A stretch of 64,000 nucleotides of DNA. Source: Aliiglaciecola sp. CAU 1673. GTDB taxonomy: Bacteria; Pseudomonadota; Gammaproteobacteria; Enterobacterales; Alteromonadaceae. This document shows, in pieces, positions 41,246 to 50,889 of the stretch. Location: NCBI RefSeq assembly GCF_029223185.1, contig NZ_JARHUG010000004.1, positions 62,001 to 126,000 of the forward strand, read 5' to 3'. Each line of letters starts with the position of its first letter. Positions within the stretch are counted from its first letter, which is position 1. The notes under the pieces are model-generated. The model worked only from the letters and a program-made list of their open reading frames with translations, ran no database searches and was not told the DNA's origin. A program made the position numbers and the translations under genes.

Positions 41246-41989
41246 ATGGAAAATAAGGTCATTTTTATCAGTGGCAGTGCCAAGCGTTTAGGTGCAGCCA
41301 TGGCCAAACACCTACACAGTCTTGGCTACAATCTGGTTTTGCATTGTCGACAGTCAACCGAGCAGGCCGAAGCGTTAGCCACCAATCTGAATACACTCAG
41401 GAGCAACAGCGCGAAAGTGGTGTCGGCCGACCTGTGTGATATGGGTAATCTGGCCAACCTGGCAAAGCAGATCGTCGCCTGCTTTGGACGACTCGATGGT
41501 CTTATTAACAATGCTTCCAGTTTTTACCCAACGCCCATGGGACAGATCCGCCTGGAAGATTGGCAGCAGTTGGTCGGCTCTAACCTTCAGGCCCCACTTT
41601 TTCTCAGCCAATACCTTGTTCCCTATCTGCGAGCGCAAGGTGGCGTGATCATCAATATGGTTGATATTCATGCTGAAAAGCCTCTGTATGAGCACTCTGT
41701 CTATTGCCTGGCGAAAGCCGGATTGGTCTCTCTGACCTACTCTATGGCGGTTGAACTGGCCCCTGAGATCCGCGTGAATGGTATTGCGCCCGGCGCCATA
41801 CTCTGGCCTGAGCATGCGCTTGAAAGCGGGGAAAAGCAGCAGGTGATCAATCAAATCCCACTAAAACACTTAGGATCGGAGCAGGATATCGCGCAGGCAG
41901 TCGCGTTTTTATTAGATGCCCCCTACATCACCGGACAGATCCTCAAAGTGGATGGCGGACGAAGTTTGCATGGCAGTGGCAAGGTCTGA
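41246..41989 (+). CDS. folM: Pteridine reductase, short-chain dehydrogenase family (FolM-like)
   Basis: 247 aa SDR enzyme. The cofactor loop SGSAKRLG has the Arg typical of pteridine reductases (TGxxxRxG) in place of the classic TGxxxGxG. The catalytic Asn, Tyr and Lys are in LINNASSF, EHSVYCLAKAG and the YxxxK motif. FolM reduces dihydromonapterin/dihydrofolate in E. coli. A transcript shared with the following genes is possible but not clear, since 95 bp separate it from the CPXCG gene. Confidence 0.85.
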   Translation: MENKVIFISGSAKRLGAAMAKHLHSLGYNLVLHCRQSTEQAEALATNLNTLRSNSAKVVSADLCDMGNLANLAKQIVACFGRLDGLINNASSFYPTPMGQIRLEDWQQLVGSNLQAPLFLSQYLVPYLRAQGGVIINMVDIHAEKPLYEHSVYCLAKAGLVSLTYSMAVELAPEIRVNGIAPGAILWPEHALESGEKQQVINQIPLKHLGSEQDIAQAVAFLLDAPYITGQILKVDGGRSLHGSGKV

Positions 41990-42084
41990 TCTTGCACCCT
42001 TGCCGATCCTGACCCAGACTCAAAGCACCATTAACAGAAGATTCAAGCAAAGGAACAGACTATTCCAACCATTTCGGAGGAGGC

Positions 42085-42285
42085 ATGAAAACCAAAAATG
42101 TACAGATAGATTGTCCACAATGCGGACATTCCTTGCATCTGTTACTGGATTACAGCCAGGGCGACCAGGACTACTACGAGGATTGCAGTAACTGCTGCCA
42201 TCCCATCCATATTGCTATGCACGTGGATGTTGAGCATAAGAGGTTGGCCCTTAGGATAAACGCTGACGACGAGCAATATTATTGA
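42085..42285 (+). CDS. CPXCG zinc-ribbon protein
   Basis: A 66-residue protein with CPQCG and CSNCC, two knuckle pairs of a zinc-ribbon, then a short Asp/His-rich tail. The family's role is unknown. A very strong SD (GGAGGAGG) lies 2-3 nt before the ATG. The next gene overlaps by 4 nt (TTGA). Confidence 0.85.
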   Translation: MKTKNVQIDCPQCGHSLHLLLDYSQGDQDYYEDCSNCCHPIHIAMHVDVEHKRLALRINADDEQYY

Positions 42286-43319
42286 GATTAAAAGGGTATT
42301 CCAGAGTCTGTGCCTGTTTGCTGATGTGCGCAGGAGTATGGGCTCTAAGCGGATGTTTTTTTGAACCGGCCTTACCTAAACTCCTGAATACCTATGGCAC
42401 ACGGCTAGCGACCCTCCTGGAAGCCAATGCCCCACCCTGCTGCAATACTCCCTCTTTACCGTCAATTCCTACTTTGGAAAACAGTGCAAAAGAAGTGACC
42501 ATTGAGCTCCGTACCTTCTATGCGCTGCGTCATTGCGATGTTTACAGTTTAGTGGCAGAGCGAAACACTGCCCTTGGTAAGCTGCAAAGTCCATCACAAC
42601 GCTACCTCTACGAACTGGCTTTGCTGCAGGGATTAGCGCGTTGTCAGAGTCAATTGAACGACAACAATATCAAGGCAGAGATAGACACCTGGATAGAGCA
42701 AAAGCAAACACAATTACCGCTGAGTTTTGCCAATTTGATGCACAGTACTGAAATCAGGCACAGTTTGGCGTTGGGAAATGGCTATATTGATGGTGAAGAA
42801 GATGGTCTAAGTCAGAGCATGGCCGGATATCAGTACTTACAATCACTGAGAGATCCAGGGCCTGGATGGGAAAACAACCACAAGCTGGAAACTCACCTAC
42901 AGCAACTTCAACGACAGGCGCTTCCTGCCAGAATGTTTCGCTCGTCTTTGTTAATATCGGAACAACTTGAGCGCATCACCGCCATGTTACATGAACAAGC
43001 ACCGCAATGTTCAACTCCTCAGGAGAAGCAAAAAGCGGAGTATTTAGTGAATGTATTCAAACTTTTCTTTATTGACAGCCTGCAACCTATGGCCGGCAAA
43101 TTGAATCACTATCACCACCAACTCATTCCCGTTTTAAAGAAGCTGACTGCTGACAATCCCAATCTGGGACCTTTACAACTTTGGATAGCTGCGCGATACC
43201 AACAGGATTTCAGTAACTACCAGGACCAATGGCAGAAACACGTGCAATGGTGGCAGGCTTTTTTGAAACGATGCGAACTTAAGGCCCCTTTTCCTAACAA
43301 CGCATTAGCCCCTGGCTAA
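42282..43319 (+). CDS. DUF3080 family lipoprotein
   Basis: 345 aa with a signal peptide ending in the lipobox LSGC (Cys 25), so an exported lipoprotein, and a body that fits DUF3080 as seen in Shewanella and Vibrio. The start is TTG at 42282, overlapping the zinc-ribbon stop; starting at the ATG at 42324 would shorten the signal sequence and remove its positive N terminus. Function unknown. Its 3' end overlaps the convergent membrane gene by 15 bp. Confidence 0.8.
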   Translation: MRLKGYSRVCACLLMCAGVWALSGCFFEPALPKLLNTYGTRLATLLEANAPPCCNTPSLPSIPTLENSAKEVTIELRTFYALRHCDVYSLVAERNTALGKLQSPSQRYLYELALLQGLARCQSQLNDNNIKAEIDTWIEQKQTQLPLSFANLMHSTEIRHSLALGNGYIDGEEDGLSQSMAGYQYLQSLRDPGPGWENNHKLETHLQQLQRQALPARMFRSSLLISEQLERITAMLHEQAPQCSTPQEKQKAEYLVNVFKLFFIDSLQPMAGKLNHYHHQLIPVLKKLTADNPNLGPLQLWIAARYQQDFSNYQDQWQKHVQWWQAFLKRCELKAPFPNNALAPG

Positions 43320-43712
43320 CCACCTTAACTTCCACTGACGAGGGGCCAATACCAGACAAGCAATCAGCGTTATTGCCAGGGCAAACAGATTAATCGCAAA
43401 GACCATGTCATCTTGGTGTTTATTAAGGAATTCCAGTGGCACAGAATAATGGAAACCAGCATGCAAGGTCAGCCAGAAGTCCTGCGCCTGCACGTGAACG
43501 CATTGCATCAGGTAGAAGGGGTAAAGTAGCCATTTGGACATGTCTTTACGCAGTATGGCCAAAAATGATCCGGAGATCCCCAGCGACACAAACAACGCGT
43601 TAAACACATAGAACTTGGAAAGATGAAAGCTGTCATGCAGAAAGTCGAAAAAACTTGCCAGACTTAAAGACATACTCACGACGCCAAGCAACGCCACATC
43701 CATTTTCTGCAT
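43305..43712 (-). CDS. Small integral membrane protein of unknown family
   Basis: 135 aa with about four hydrophobic segments, one near the N terminus (VALLGVVSMSLSLASFF) and one at the C terminus (FAINLFALAITLIACLVLA), and a basic end. AAGGGA sits about 6 nt before the ATG at 43712. I do not recognise the family. Confidence 0.7.
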   Translation of the reverse strand: MQKMDVALLGVVSMSLSLASFFDFLHDSFHLSKFYVFNALFVSLGISGSFLAILRKDMSKWLLYPFYLMQCVHVQAQDFWLTLHAGFHYSVPLEFLNKHQDDMVFAINLFALAITLIACLVLAPRQWKLRWLARG

Positions 43713-43966
43713 TGAAAATCCCTTTTTCCTGAAACTAGCCTACTGCACACACATCAAATGGAATTTTATTGATTGATAGTTGATGGTGGCGACTTCTAAG
43801 TTGGGTGTATTTTACCCAGCCTTGTTAAAAAGTCAGCATGAAATGTAAAGATTTCGGGTTTTATGCGGCTTTTGTAAGGGATTTTGGTTCTTAATCAGTT
43901 GGTTAGGGGTTTGGTTTTTTGGGAGATTAGGGGAAGTACGGTACGGAAAACCGGAATAACAGTAGA

Positions 43967-44009
43967 GGATTGTGAAACACTTCCTGTGTTTCACCGCTTC
44001 GCGGCCAGC
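43967..44009. repeat. 43-nt direct repeat, copy 1
   Basis: Identical to the stretch at 44340-44382. Its core is a perfect 9-bp hairpin, arms GTGAAACAC and GTGTTTCAC around TTCCT. It ends in CGCTTCGCGGCCAGC, which contains a smaller stem. The pattern resembles dispersed palindromic repeats of this bacterial group, from memory. Confidence 0.85.
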
Positions 44010-44067
44010 TAGGCGGCTCAAACCAATTTCTCGTCTGCCGCGTTAAGAATAAAAAAACGTGGCCCGC

Positions 44068-44099
44068 GCATCGTCGCATCGTCGCATCGTCGCATCGTT
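44068..44099. repeat. 8-bp tandem repeat, four units
   Basis: Unit GCATCGTC repeated three times plus GCATCGTT. Such a run may vary in copy number by slippage. It sits between the two 43-nt repeats. Confidence 0.9.
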
Positions 44100-44109
44100 T
44101 GAAATGCTA

Positions 44110-44400
44110 ATTCGAGGGATTACTCGGGCTGTCCATGCCCTCGCCCTTCAGGCCATCGCGGACTGCGCGATGTTCCACCAATGGGTATGGAACCCATTGG
44201 AACAGCTTTAGCTGGCCTGCTTGCAGGTGAGCCATAGGGATATGGCGAATAAAACGCTCCTGGCAAACTGGTCGAACCCGCGGGGGTGTTAAACAAAGAA
44301 GGTTGGGATGTTGCTGTTTGCCTAAGGCTGTACCGCGAGGGATTGTGAAACACTTCCTGTGTTTCACCGCTTCGCGGCCAGCCGTTCGGCTGTCCAAAAA
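44110..44400. other. Hairpin-dense gene-free island
   Basis: From about 44110 to 44460 the sequence holds one perfect hairpin after another: CATCGCG/CGCGATG near 44155, CCAATGGGT/ACCCATTGG near 44178 (9 bp), CCTGC/GCAGG at 44216, GCCATA/TATGGC at 44231, the 43-nt repeat copy, and CAGCCG/CGGCTG at 44380. A 45-nt region at 44250 is repeated imperfectly at 44397. No gene is supported here; the short open frames are discussed under rejected. The whole gap 43713-44510 holds no gene apart from repeats and terminators. Confidence 0.7.
44340..44382. repeat. 43-nt direct repeat, copy 2
   Basis: Same orientation as copy 1 at 43967. It lies about 80 bp from the tRNA-Ser terminator. Confidence 0.85.
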
Positions 44401-44462
44401 CGCTCCTGGCGTTTTTTGTCGAACCCACGGGGGTTCTCACCCCCGGGGCTTTCGCCGGGGTT

Positions 44463-44507
44463 AAAAACAAAAAGGCCCACGCTGTCGCGTGGGCCTTTTT
44501 GTTTTTA
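44463..44507. terminator. Strong terminator after tRNA-Ser
   Basis: GGCCCACGC and GCGTGGGCC flank TGTC, with A-rich and T-rich tails on both sides, so it is bidirectional. It stops tRNA-Ser transcription 4 nt after the gene. Confidence 0.9.
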
Positions 44508-44510
44508 ATA

Positions 44511-44602
44511 TGGCGGAGAGCGAGGGATTCGAACCCCCGGACGGTTTAACCCGTCGCCTGATTTCAAGTCAGGTGCATTCAACCGAGCTCTGCCAGCTCT
44601 CC
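44511..44602 (-). tRNA. serT: tRNA-Ser (UGA)
   Basis: Minus-strand 92-nt gene with acceptor GGAGAG/CTCTCC, anticodon loop CTTGAAA (anticodon TGA), a long variable arm and an encoded CCA at 44511-44513. It sits upstream of, and divergent from, yccA; serT is also beside yccA in E. coli. Confidence 0.97.
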
Positions 44603-44616
44603 GTGAAGTGGGCTGC

Positions 44617-44645
44617 ATACTAATGAGCTTTTCCCACCTTGTAAA
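44617..44645 (-). promoter_or_regulatory. Promoter of tRNA-Ser
   Basis: On the minus strand TTTACA (44645-44640) and TAGTAT (44622-44617) are 17 bp apart, and the GC-rich GCAGCCC discriminator follows, about 15 bp from the tRNA 5' end. Confidence 0.75.
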
Positions 44646-44832
44646 GGGGTATTTAGTCCACTTTTGTTTGTTTGACGCATGTTTAGTCAGTTTGGCTTTT
44701 TTTAAACCGAAACCTAAGATCTTTTCGGTGCCGCCACCGGTATTCCTTGAAAAAGGGAACCAAAGCCCATAAAAATACACTATTGGAATAAGCGGTCATT
44801 TTTTAGTGACTGTTCACAAATCGGAGCAAAAA

Positions 44833-45501
44833 ATGGAACAGAATACCCTTTATCGCAGTACGACTGAAACGTCGGCACTGCAAACCAACAAGGTGTTGCG
44901 TAACACCTATATGCTACTGGCCATGACCCTGTTGTTTAGTGCCGTGTGCGCCGGTATCAGCATGTCCATCGGCATTTCTCCGCTCGCTTCCCTGGGCATG
45001 AGTATTGGTGCTTTTGTATTGCTGTTTGTGGTCAATAAAACTGCTGACAGCGCGGCAGGCATTTTCTGGGTATTTGCCTTTACCGGTCTGTTGGGTGGCT
45101 CTTTGGGCTTCACCTTGAACCTTTATGCCGGCCTTCCAAACGGCCCCGAACTGATTATGCAAGCCTTCGGCGCCACAGCCCTGGTGTTCTTTGGTTTGTC
45201 GGCTTATGTGCTGACCACCAAGAAAGATTTCTCTTTCATGGGCGGCTTTTTGATGATTGGTCTTATCGTTGCCATTGTGGCTGCGATCGCCAATATTTTC
45301 CTTCAGATCCCGGCCATGAGCCTGGCCATCAGCGCCGGTATTGTGTTGATTATGTCTGGCCTGATTTTGTTTGATACCAGCCGTATCATTCATGGCGGCG
45401 AAACCAATTATGTGCGTGCCACCGTCAGCTTGTACCTGAATATCTACAACCTGTTTGTTTCTATTCTGCATCTCCTTGGCGCCTTCGGCGGCGACGAGTA
45501 A
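44833..45501 (+). CDS. yccA: BAX inhibitor-1 family protein YccA
   Basis: 222 aa, integral membrane, about seven hydrophobic segments from residue 28 onwards, and a C-terminal GGETNYVRATVSLYLNIYNLFVSILHLL stretch typical of the BI-1 family. YccA modulates the FtsH protease in E. coli. Start at ATG 44833 with a GGAG SD; the frame extends 9 codons further but lacks a good ribosome site. Confidence 0.93.
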   Translation: MEQNTLYRSTTETSALQTNKVLRNTYMLLAMTLLFSAVCAGISMSIGISPLASLGMSIGAFVLLFVVNKTADSAAGIFWVFAFTGLLGGSLGFTLNLYAGLPNGPELIMQAFGATALVFFGLSAYVLTTKKDFSFMGGFLMIGLIVAIVAAIANIFLQIPAMSLAISAGIVLIMSGLILFDTSRIIHGGETNYVRATVSLYLNIYNLFVSILHLLGAFGGDE

Positions 45502-45571
45502 TTAACACACAGCCCGGTCCCCGATTCTCGTTATAACTGAAATCGGGTACCGGAGTCTCTTCTGTTTGACT

Positions 45572-45952
45572 ATGGCCAACTTCACTCTCGTTGTTACCTC
45601 TCCCCCCTTTGACAATCAAGGCAGCGAAAGCGCCTTGTCTTTTGCCGACGCACTGTTGGCAAAAGGCCATATGCTCAATGGCGTGTTTTTTTATCAAGCA
45701 GGCGTTCATCACGCCAATGGTTGGCAAACGCCCCCTAATGATGAGATGAACCCATTTAAGCGATGGTCAGCCTTGGCATCACAGTATCGGTTTCCCCTGC
45801 ATGTTTGCATTACCGCTGCTAATCGCCGTGGATTGCTGGAAGAAGACAATGAAGTGGTAGAGGGACATAACCTGCTGTCGCCCTTCTTAGCCAGCGGATT
45901 GGGGCAATTAGTGGAGCTTTGCGAAGACTGTGACCGGGTGGTGCAATTCTGA
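45572..45952 (+). CDS. tusD: Sulfurtransferase complex subunit TusD
   Basis: Passes sulfur from TusA through TusBCD to TusE on the route to 2-thiouridine at U34 of tRNA. The acceptor Cys is C79 in LHVCITAANRRG, equivalent to C78 of E. coli TusD. 126 aa. Start ATG 45572, two codons past a TTG. Stop and the tusC start overlap as TGATG. Confidence 0.95.
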   Translation: MANFTLVVTSPPFDNQGSESALSFADALLAKGHMLNGVFFYQAGVHHANGWQTPPNDEMNPFKRWSALASQYRFPLHVCITAANRRGLLEEDNEVVEGHNLLSPFLASGLGQLVELCEDCDRVVQF

Positions 45953-46311
45953 TGTCAGCGCAATTTGGTCTGCTTTTCAGAAGCGCTCCCCATGGCAATG
46001 CTAATGGTCAGGAAGCACTGGATTTAGCCTTGGTCGCCGGCACCTTCGGGCAGGATGTGGCGCTGTTTTTTCTGGATGACGGCGTGTTTCAGCTGATGAA
46101 AGACCAGCATCCAGAGCACATTGGCCGCAAAAACTATAGCCGTACCTTTGCCGCCCTGGAATTTTACGATATCAATCAGATTTATGTGTGCCAGGTTAGC
46201 CTTAACGAGCGAGGACTACATAGTGCCGATCTTTGTATCGAGGCTGAGGTGCTAACGAGCGAACAATGGCAAGAAAAAGTGGCTGACTGCCAGCATATTC
46301 TGAGTTTTTAA
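45952..46311 (+). CDS. tusC: Sulfurtransferase complex subunit TusC
   Basis: 119 aa. SRPLxxxGNANGQEALDLALVAGTFGQDVALFFLDDGVF is characteristic. It lacks the active Cys, as TusC does in E. coli, and acts as a structural part of the TusBCD heterohexamer. TGATG coupling to tusD, and the tusB start lies 2 bp past its stop. Confidence 0.94.
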   Translation: MSAQFGLLFRSAPHGNANGQEALDLALVAGTFGQDVALFFLDDGVFQLMKDQHPEHIGRKNYSRTFAALEFYDINQIYVCQVSLNERGLHSADLCIEAEVLTSEQWQEKVADCQHILSF

Positions 46312-46312
46312 T

Positions 46313-46600
46313 ATGATCCTGCATTTGGTAAAACAAAGCCCCTACTCTTCTTACCATCTGAAACAGTGCATGCAACGAATGGCCGATGGCGATGCATTGC
46401 TGCTGATGCAAGACGCTGTTCTGGCGCTGAGTCAGGATAATAAAGACCTCGCCTTACTGGCCCAAAGAGGTGCATTATTTGTGTTGTCAGACGATTGTAA
46501 GGCCCGAGGCCTACAAAACAATTACATTGGCTGCACCATGCTGGACTATCCAGGCTTCGTCGATTTAACCCTGCAATTTGACAAGGTCATCAGTTGGTAA
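46313..46600 (+). CDS. tusB: Sulfurtransferase complex subunit TusB
   Basis: 95 aa, N-terminal [19 protein letters not shown] and the C-terminal short beta segment as in E. coli TusB. Structural subunit of TusBCD. Its stop overlaps the tusE start as TAATG. Confidence 0.93.
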   Translation: MILHLVKQSPYSSYHLKQCMQRMADGDALLLMQDAVLALSQDNKDLALLAQRGALFVLSDDCKARGLQNNYIGCTMLDYPGFVDLTLQFDKVISW

Positions 46601-46938
46601 TGGAAAACACCTTGAATTACAACGGCCGCCAGATTGCCTTGGATAAGGCAGGATACCTGATTAATTATCAAGACTGGGATGAAGGATTAACGCCGATACT
46701 GGCAGAGCGTGAAGGTATAGTCCTGAGCGATGCCCATTGGGAAGTGATCAGGTTTGTGCGCAATTTCTATCTGGAATTTAACACCAGTCCTGCTATACGT
46801 GCCCTAGTGAAGGCCATGGCGCAAAGTCTGGGCGAAGATAAAGGCAACAGTCGCTATCTGCAGCGCCTGTTTCCCGACGGTCCGGCTAAGCAAGCCACCA
46901 AACTGGCAGGGCTGCCAAAGCCAGCTAAGTGCCTCTGA
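46600..46938 (+). CDS. tusE: TusE/DsrC family sulfur carrier
   Basis: 112 aa DsrC-family protein with the [24 protein letters not shown] tail and the conserved penultimate Cys (C111) that carries the persulfide. It takes sulfur from TusD and delivers it to MnmA. In E. coli tusE is separate from tusBCD; here all four form one run. Confidence 0.96.
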   Translation: MENTLNYNGRQIALDKAGYLINYQDWDEGLTPILAEREGIVLSDAHWEVIRFVRNFYLEFNTSPAIRALVKAMAQSLGEDKGNSRYLQRLFPDGPAKQATKLAGLPKPAKCL

Positions 46939-46948
46939 TACTTTGATA

Positions 46949-47077
46949 TCATACAAGTCCGCCGTAAACCGTCACAAAAAGCTGCCATAACAAATACAAT
47001 ACTAAGCCAATGGAAACTCCCATCGCTGCGTAGTACAGCAGTTTCATCAACAAGCGCACTTCAGAAGTGACTTTCAT
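46949..47077 (-). CDS. Possible 42-residue membrane peptide
   Basis: A minus-strand frame from ATG 47077 to TGA 46949. A charged start (MKVTSEVRLLMK) is followed by one hydrophobic segment (YYAAMGVSIGLVLYLLWQLFVTVY), a plausible single-pass topology. An in-frame GTG at 47095 would add six residues. No clear ribosome site (AGG 5 nt upstream is weak). It lies between tusE and the serS terminator, so it would need readthrough or its own promoter. Confidence 0.5.
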   Translation of the reverse strand: MKVTSEVRLLMKLLYYAAMGVSIGLVLYLLWQLFVTVYGGLV

Positions 47078-47116
47078 CAAGGCCTGAATCTCCACAGGTT
47101 AATCGTTGTTATTAAA

Positions 47117-47149
47117 GCAAAAAAAAGCAAAACGGGCCATAGTGGCCCG
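47117..47149 (-). terminator. Terminator after serS
   Basis: On the minus strand ACGGGCCA and TGGCCCGT flank a 3-nt loop, then TTTGCTTTTTTTTG, about 27 bp past the serS stop. Confidence 0.88.
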
Positions 47150-47175
47150 TTTCTACTTCTAAAGCGTTTTCTCGC

Positions 47176-48474
<1,299 letters not shown>

Positions 48475-48876
48475 TCAACCTTTATACAAAATCAATTGGA
48501 TACCTAGCCATGCTGCCACCAGGCAACATAGCAAATTCAATAATATGTTCAGCGCCGCCTTTATCCATGCACCTTGCTGTAACAACAACAGGGTATCCAG
48601 GGAAAACGTGGAGAAGGTGGTCAGGGCGCCAATAAAACCAATGCTCACAAAAGTACGCCAGGGGTGACCGGCCACCGCTTCGCTCTCGATCAGGCCATAC
48701 ATGATGCCTAAAAAACAAGAGCCAAAAATATTGACGGTGAGTGTACCAAATGGGAATCCTTTACCAAACCATTGCAGCGTCTGCTCGGAGATAAAGTAGC
48801 GCAGACAAGCGCCCAAAGCACCGCCCAGGGCGATGGTGGCATAAAGCGTAAGACTATTTATAGCGACGCCGTTCAC
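48475..48876 (-). CDS. crcB: Fluoride channel CrcB
   Basis: 133 aa, four hydrophobic segments, [11 protein letters not shown] near the start and the [10 protein letters not shown] segment with [15 protein letters not shown], which includes the conserved Asn and Thr/Phe of the Fluc pore. Start is GTG at 48876, overlapping the 3' end of rarA by 23 bp in another frame; no better start is seen. No fluoride riboswitch is visible here. Confidence 0.88.
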   Translation of the reverse strand: MNGVAINSLTLYATIALGGALGACLRYFISEQTLQWFGKGFPFGTLTVNIFGSCFLGIMYGLIESEAVAGHPWRTFVSIGFIGALTTFSTFSLDTLLLLQQGAWIKAALNILLNLLCCLVAAWLGIQLILYKG

Positions 48877-50170
48877 TGCTTTTGTCCTGCTCACGCAGAT
48901 AAGCAAGCTTCTCTGCTATTTGTTTTTCCAATCCCCTGCTGCTGGGATGATAATACTGATTGTCCTTAAGATCTTCTGGCAAATAGCATTCCCCGGCGGC
49001 ATAGGCACCTGGCTCGTTGTGGGCATAGCGATATTCTTCACCGTAGCCTAAAGACTTCATCAACTTGGTAGGCGCATTACGAAGATGCACTGGCACTTCA
49101 TAGTCAGGCCGTTCGCGGGCATCCTGACGTGCCTGATTAAAGGCCATATACACCGCATTACTCTTAGGCGCACAGGCGCAGTAGATAATGGCCTGGGCAA
49201 TCGCCCGTTCGCCCTCTGCCGGGCCCACACGCTGAAAAATATCCCAGGCATTTAAACAAATCTGCAAGGCACGGGGATCGGCATTGCCAATGTCCTCAGA
49301 AGCAATGGCCAACAAGCGCCGGGCAGCTTGCAGCGGATCGCAGCCGGCTTCGAGCATCCTGGCGAACCAATACAAGGCGCCATCGGGTGATGAACCACGC
49401 ACCGATTTGTGCAGCGCTGACAGCATATCGTAAAAACGGTCACCACCTTTATCAAAGGCTGTCACTTTGCCGCCTGCAGCCTCGCGCACTGTGGCCAAGT
49501 CAAGCACTTGCCCTTGCGCAAAGTCGGCGGCCAATTCCAGATAATTGAGCAAGCGTCTGGCATCCCCACCGCTTTGTGTGATTAGCCACTGCTTGGCATC
49601 GTCATCCAAAACTAAATTCCCATCACCCAGAAGTGGCAGAGCACGTTGGATAATCAGCGCCATTTCCTCTTCATTTAAGGCTTTTAACAGGTAAACACGA
49701 GCACGGGACAGTAAGGCCCCGTTCAGTTCAAAAGAGGGATTTTCAGTAGTGGCACCGACGAAGATCACCGTGCCATCTTCGATATGCGGTAAGAAGGCAT
49801 CTTGCTGGCTTTTATTGAAGCGATGTACCTCATCCACAAACAACAGCGTCATCTTGCCCCGGGATTGGGCCTGATGGCGGGCGTTATCGATGGCCTGGCG
49901 AATATCTTTAATGCCAGAGGTAACTGCCGAAATGCGCTCAACGTGGGCATTACTGTAGTTAGCCACCAATTCAGCCAGTGTGGTCTTGCCGGTACCGGGC
50001 GGCCCCCACAAGATCATGCTGTGCGCTCGTCCCCGCTCCAATGCTTGTCGCAGCGCCTTACCTGGCCCCAGGATATGGCTTTGACCCACATAATCCTCCA
50101 GGCTTGTGGGCCTGAGCCTGGCTGCAAGAGGAATATAAGGCTGTGACTGGGCGAAGAGATCCTGGGTCAT
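48854..50170 (-). CDS. rarA: Replication-associated recombination protein A
   Basis: AAA+ ATPase acting at stalled replication forks. 438 aa with Walker [13 protein letters not shown], Walker [16 protein letters not shown], sensor 1 [10 protein letters not shown], and the MgsA C-terminal domain ([19 protein letters not shown]). The order lolA-rarA-(crcB)-serS matches E. coli apart from the crcB insertion. Confidence 0.96.
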   Translation of the reverse strand: MTQDLFAQSQPYIPLAARLRPTSLEDYVGQSHILGPGKALRQALERGRAHSMILWGPPGTGKTTLAELVANYSNAHVERISAVTSGIKDIRQAIDNARHQAQSRGKMTLLFVDEVHRFNKSQQDAFLPHIEDGTVIFVGATTENPSFELNGALLSRARVYLLKALNEEEMALIIQRALPLLGDGNLVLDDDAKQWLITQSGGDARRLLNYLELAADFAQGQVLDLATVREAAGGKVTAFDKGGDRFYDMLSALHKSVRGSSPDGALYWFARMLEAGCDPLQAARRLLAIASEDIGNADPRALQICLNAWDIFQRVGPAEGERAIAQAIIYCACAPKSNAVYMAFNQARQDARERPDYEVPVHLRNAPTKLMKSLGYGEEYRYAHNEPGAYAAGECYLPEDLKDNQYYHPSSRGLEKQIAEKLAYLREQDKSSERRRYK

Positions 50171-50176
50171 AGTGGC

Positions 50177-50809
50177 CTATGGCTGATTCAGCCCCTCGGC
50201 CTGGATGCTACGTTGATCATCTAATTCATAACCTTGTGGCAAGCTAAACCTGAACAAATCAGCAGAAAGGGGTTGGTTTTGTTTAATCTCTTTAAACAGC
50301 AGTTTGCTGTTTTGCGATTGTCTGTCGAGCATATCCAAACCCACCAGCGTCTGTCCTTTAAAATGCAAGGTCAGGCTGACGATCTGACTGTCATCCTGGG
50401 TACTGGTAATGGTGTATTGCTCGCCTTTTTTGGCCACTTTGAAATCCTGCCAGTGCTTGCTGTCAGGCTCGGCCAGTAAAATCAATGGGTTGTTGTCGAT
50501 GGCTTGCTGCTGATCGATGGCAATCACCTGCTCCACAAAAGGATCCACATGCCACACAGCATTCCCGTCGGCAATCAGCAGTGTTTCATTGGGCGCATCC
50601 ACTTGCCAATGCAACTGATTGGGCTGCTTTAAGCGAATACGGCCGGTCGCGTTTTGTAATTGTTCGCCATTACCATCCGTCACCGTCTGACTGAATACCG
50701 CATCAAAGCTGGATAAGCTCTTAAGCCGAGCTTTAAGCTCAGGCGCGGCCTCTTGTGCCATGCCGGCAAAAGTAAAAAGGCCCAGACAAAGAATCAGCAG
50801 TTTTTTCAT
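50177..50809 (-). CDS. lolA: Outer-membrane lipoprotein carrier LolA
   Basis: Periplasmic chaperone carrying lipoproteins from LolCDE to LolB. 210 aa with a signal peptide (MKKLLILCLGLFTFAGMAQ), then the beta-barrel half (LKSLSSFDAVFSQTVTDGNGEQLQNATGRI and RLKQPNQLHWQVDAPNETLLI). The ATG at 50809 has been chosen for the signal peptide; the frame extends to 50893. It follows ftsK by 80 bp. Confidence 0.94.
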   Translation of the reverse strand: MKKLLILCLGLFTFAGMAQEAAPELKARLKSLSSFDAVFSQTVTDGNGEQLQNATGRIRLKQPNQLHWQVDAPNETLLIADGNAVWHVDPFVEQVIAIDQQQAIDNNPLILLAEPDSKHWQDFKVAKKGEQYTITSTQDDSQIVSLTLHFKGQTLVGLDMLDRQSQNSKLLFKEIKQNQPLSADLFRFSLPQGYELDDQRSIQAEGLNQP

Positions 50810-50889
50810 AGTGCTCTCAAAAGTTTTTACCAAGACCAGTTTGCCAATGCGGCCTGACAATAAGCTGAACAGCAGACGGTTTTGCAATA

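Noticed and set aside
43833-44021. Open frame on the minus strand in the repeat island, with AGREAVKHRKCFTI
   Set aside because: The shared peptide comes from the 43-nt repeat read in frame; no ribosome site or homology-like body.
44068-44099. CRISPR array
   Set aside because: The 8-bp unit is tandem without spacers and no cas gene is in the window.
44107-44470. Two overlapping minus-strand open frames in the hairpin island
   Set aside because: They read through hairpins and repeat sequences, have no initiation signals and Pro/Arg-heavy composition typical of non-coding GC-rich sequence.
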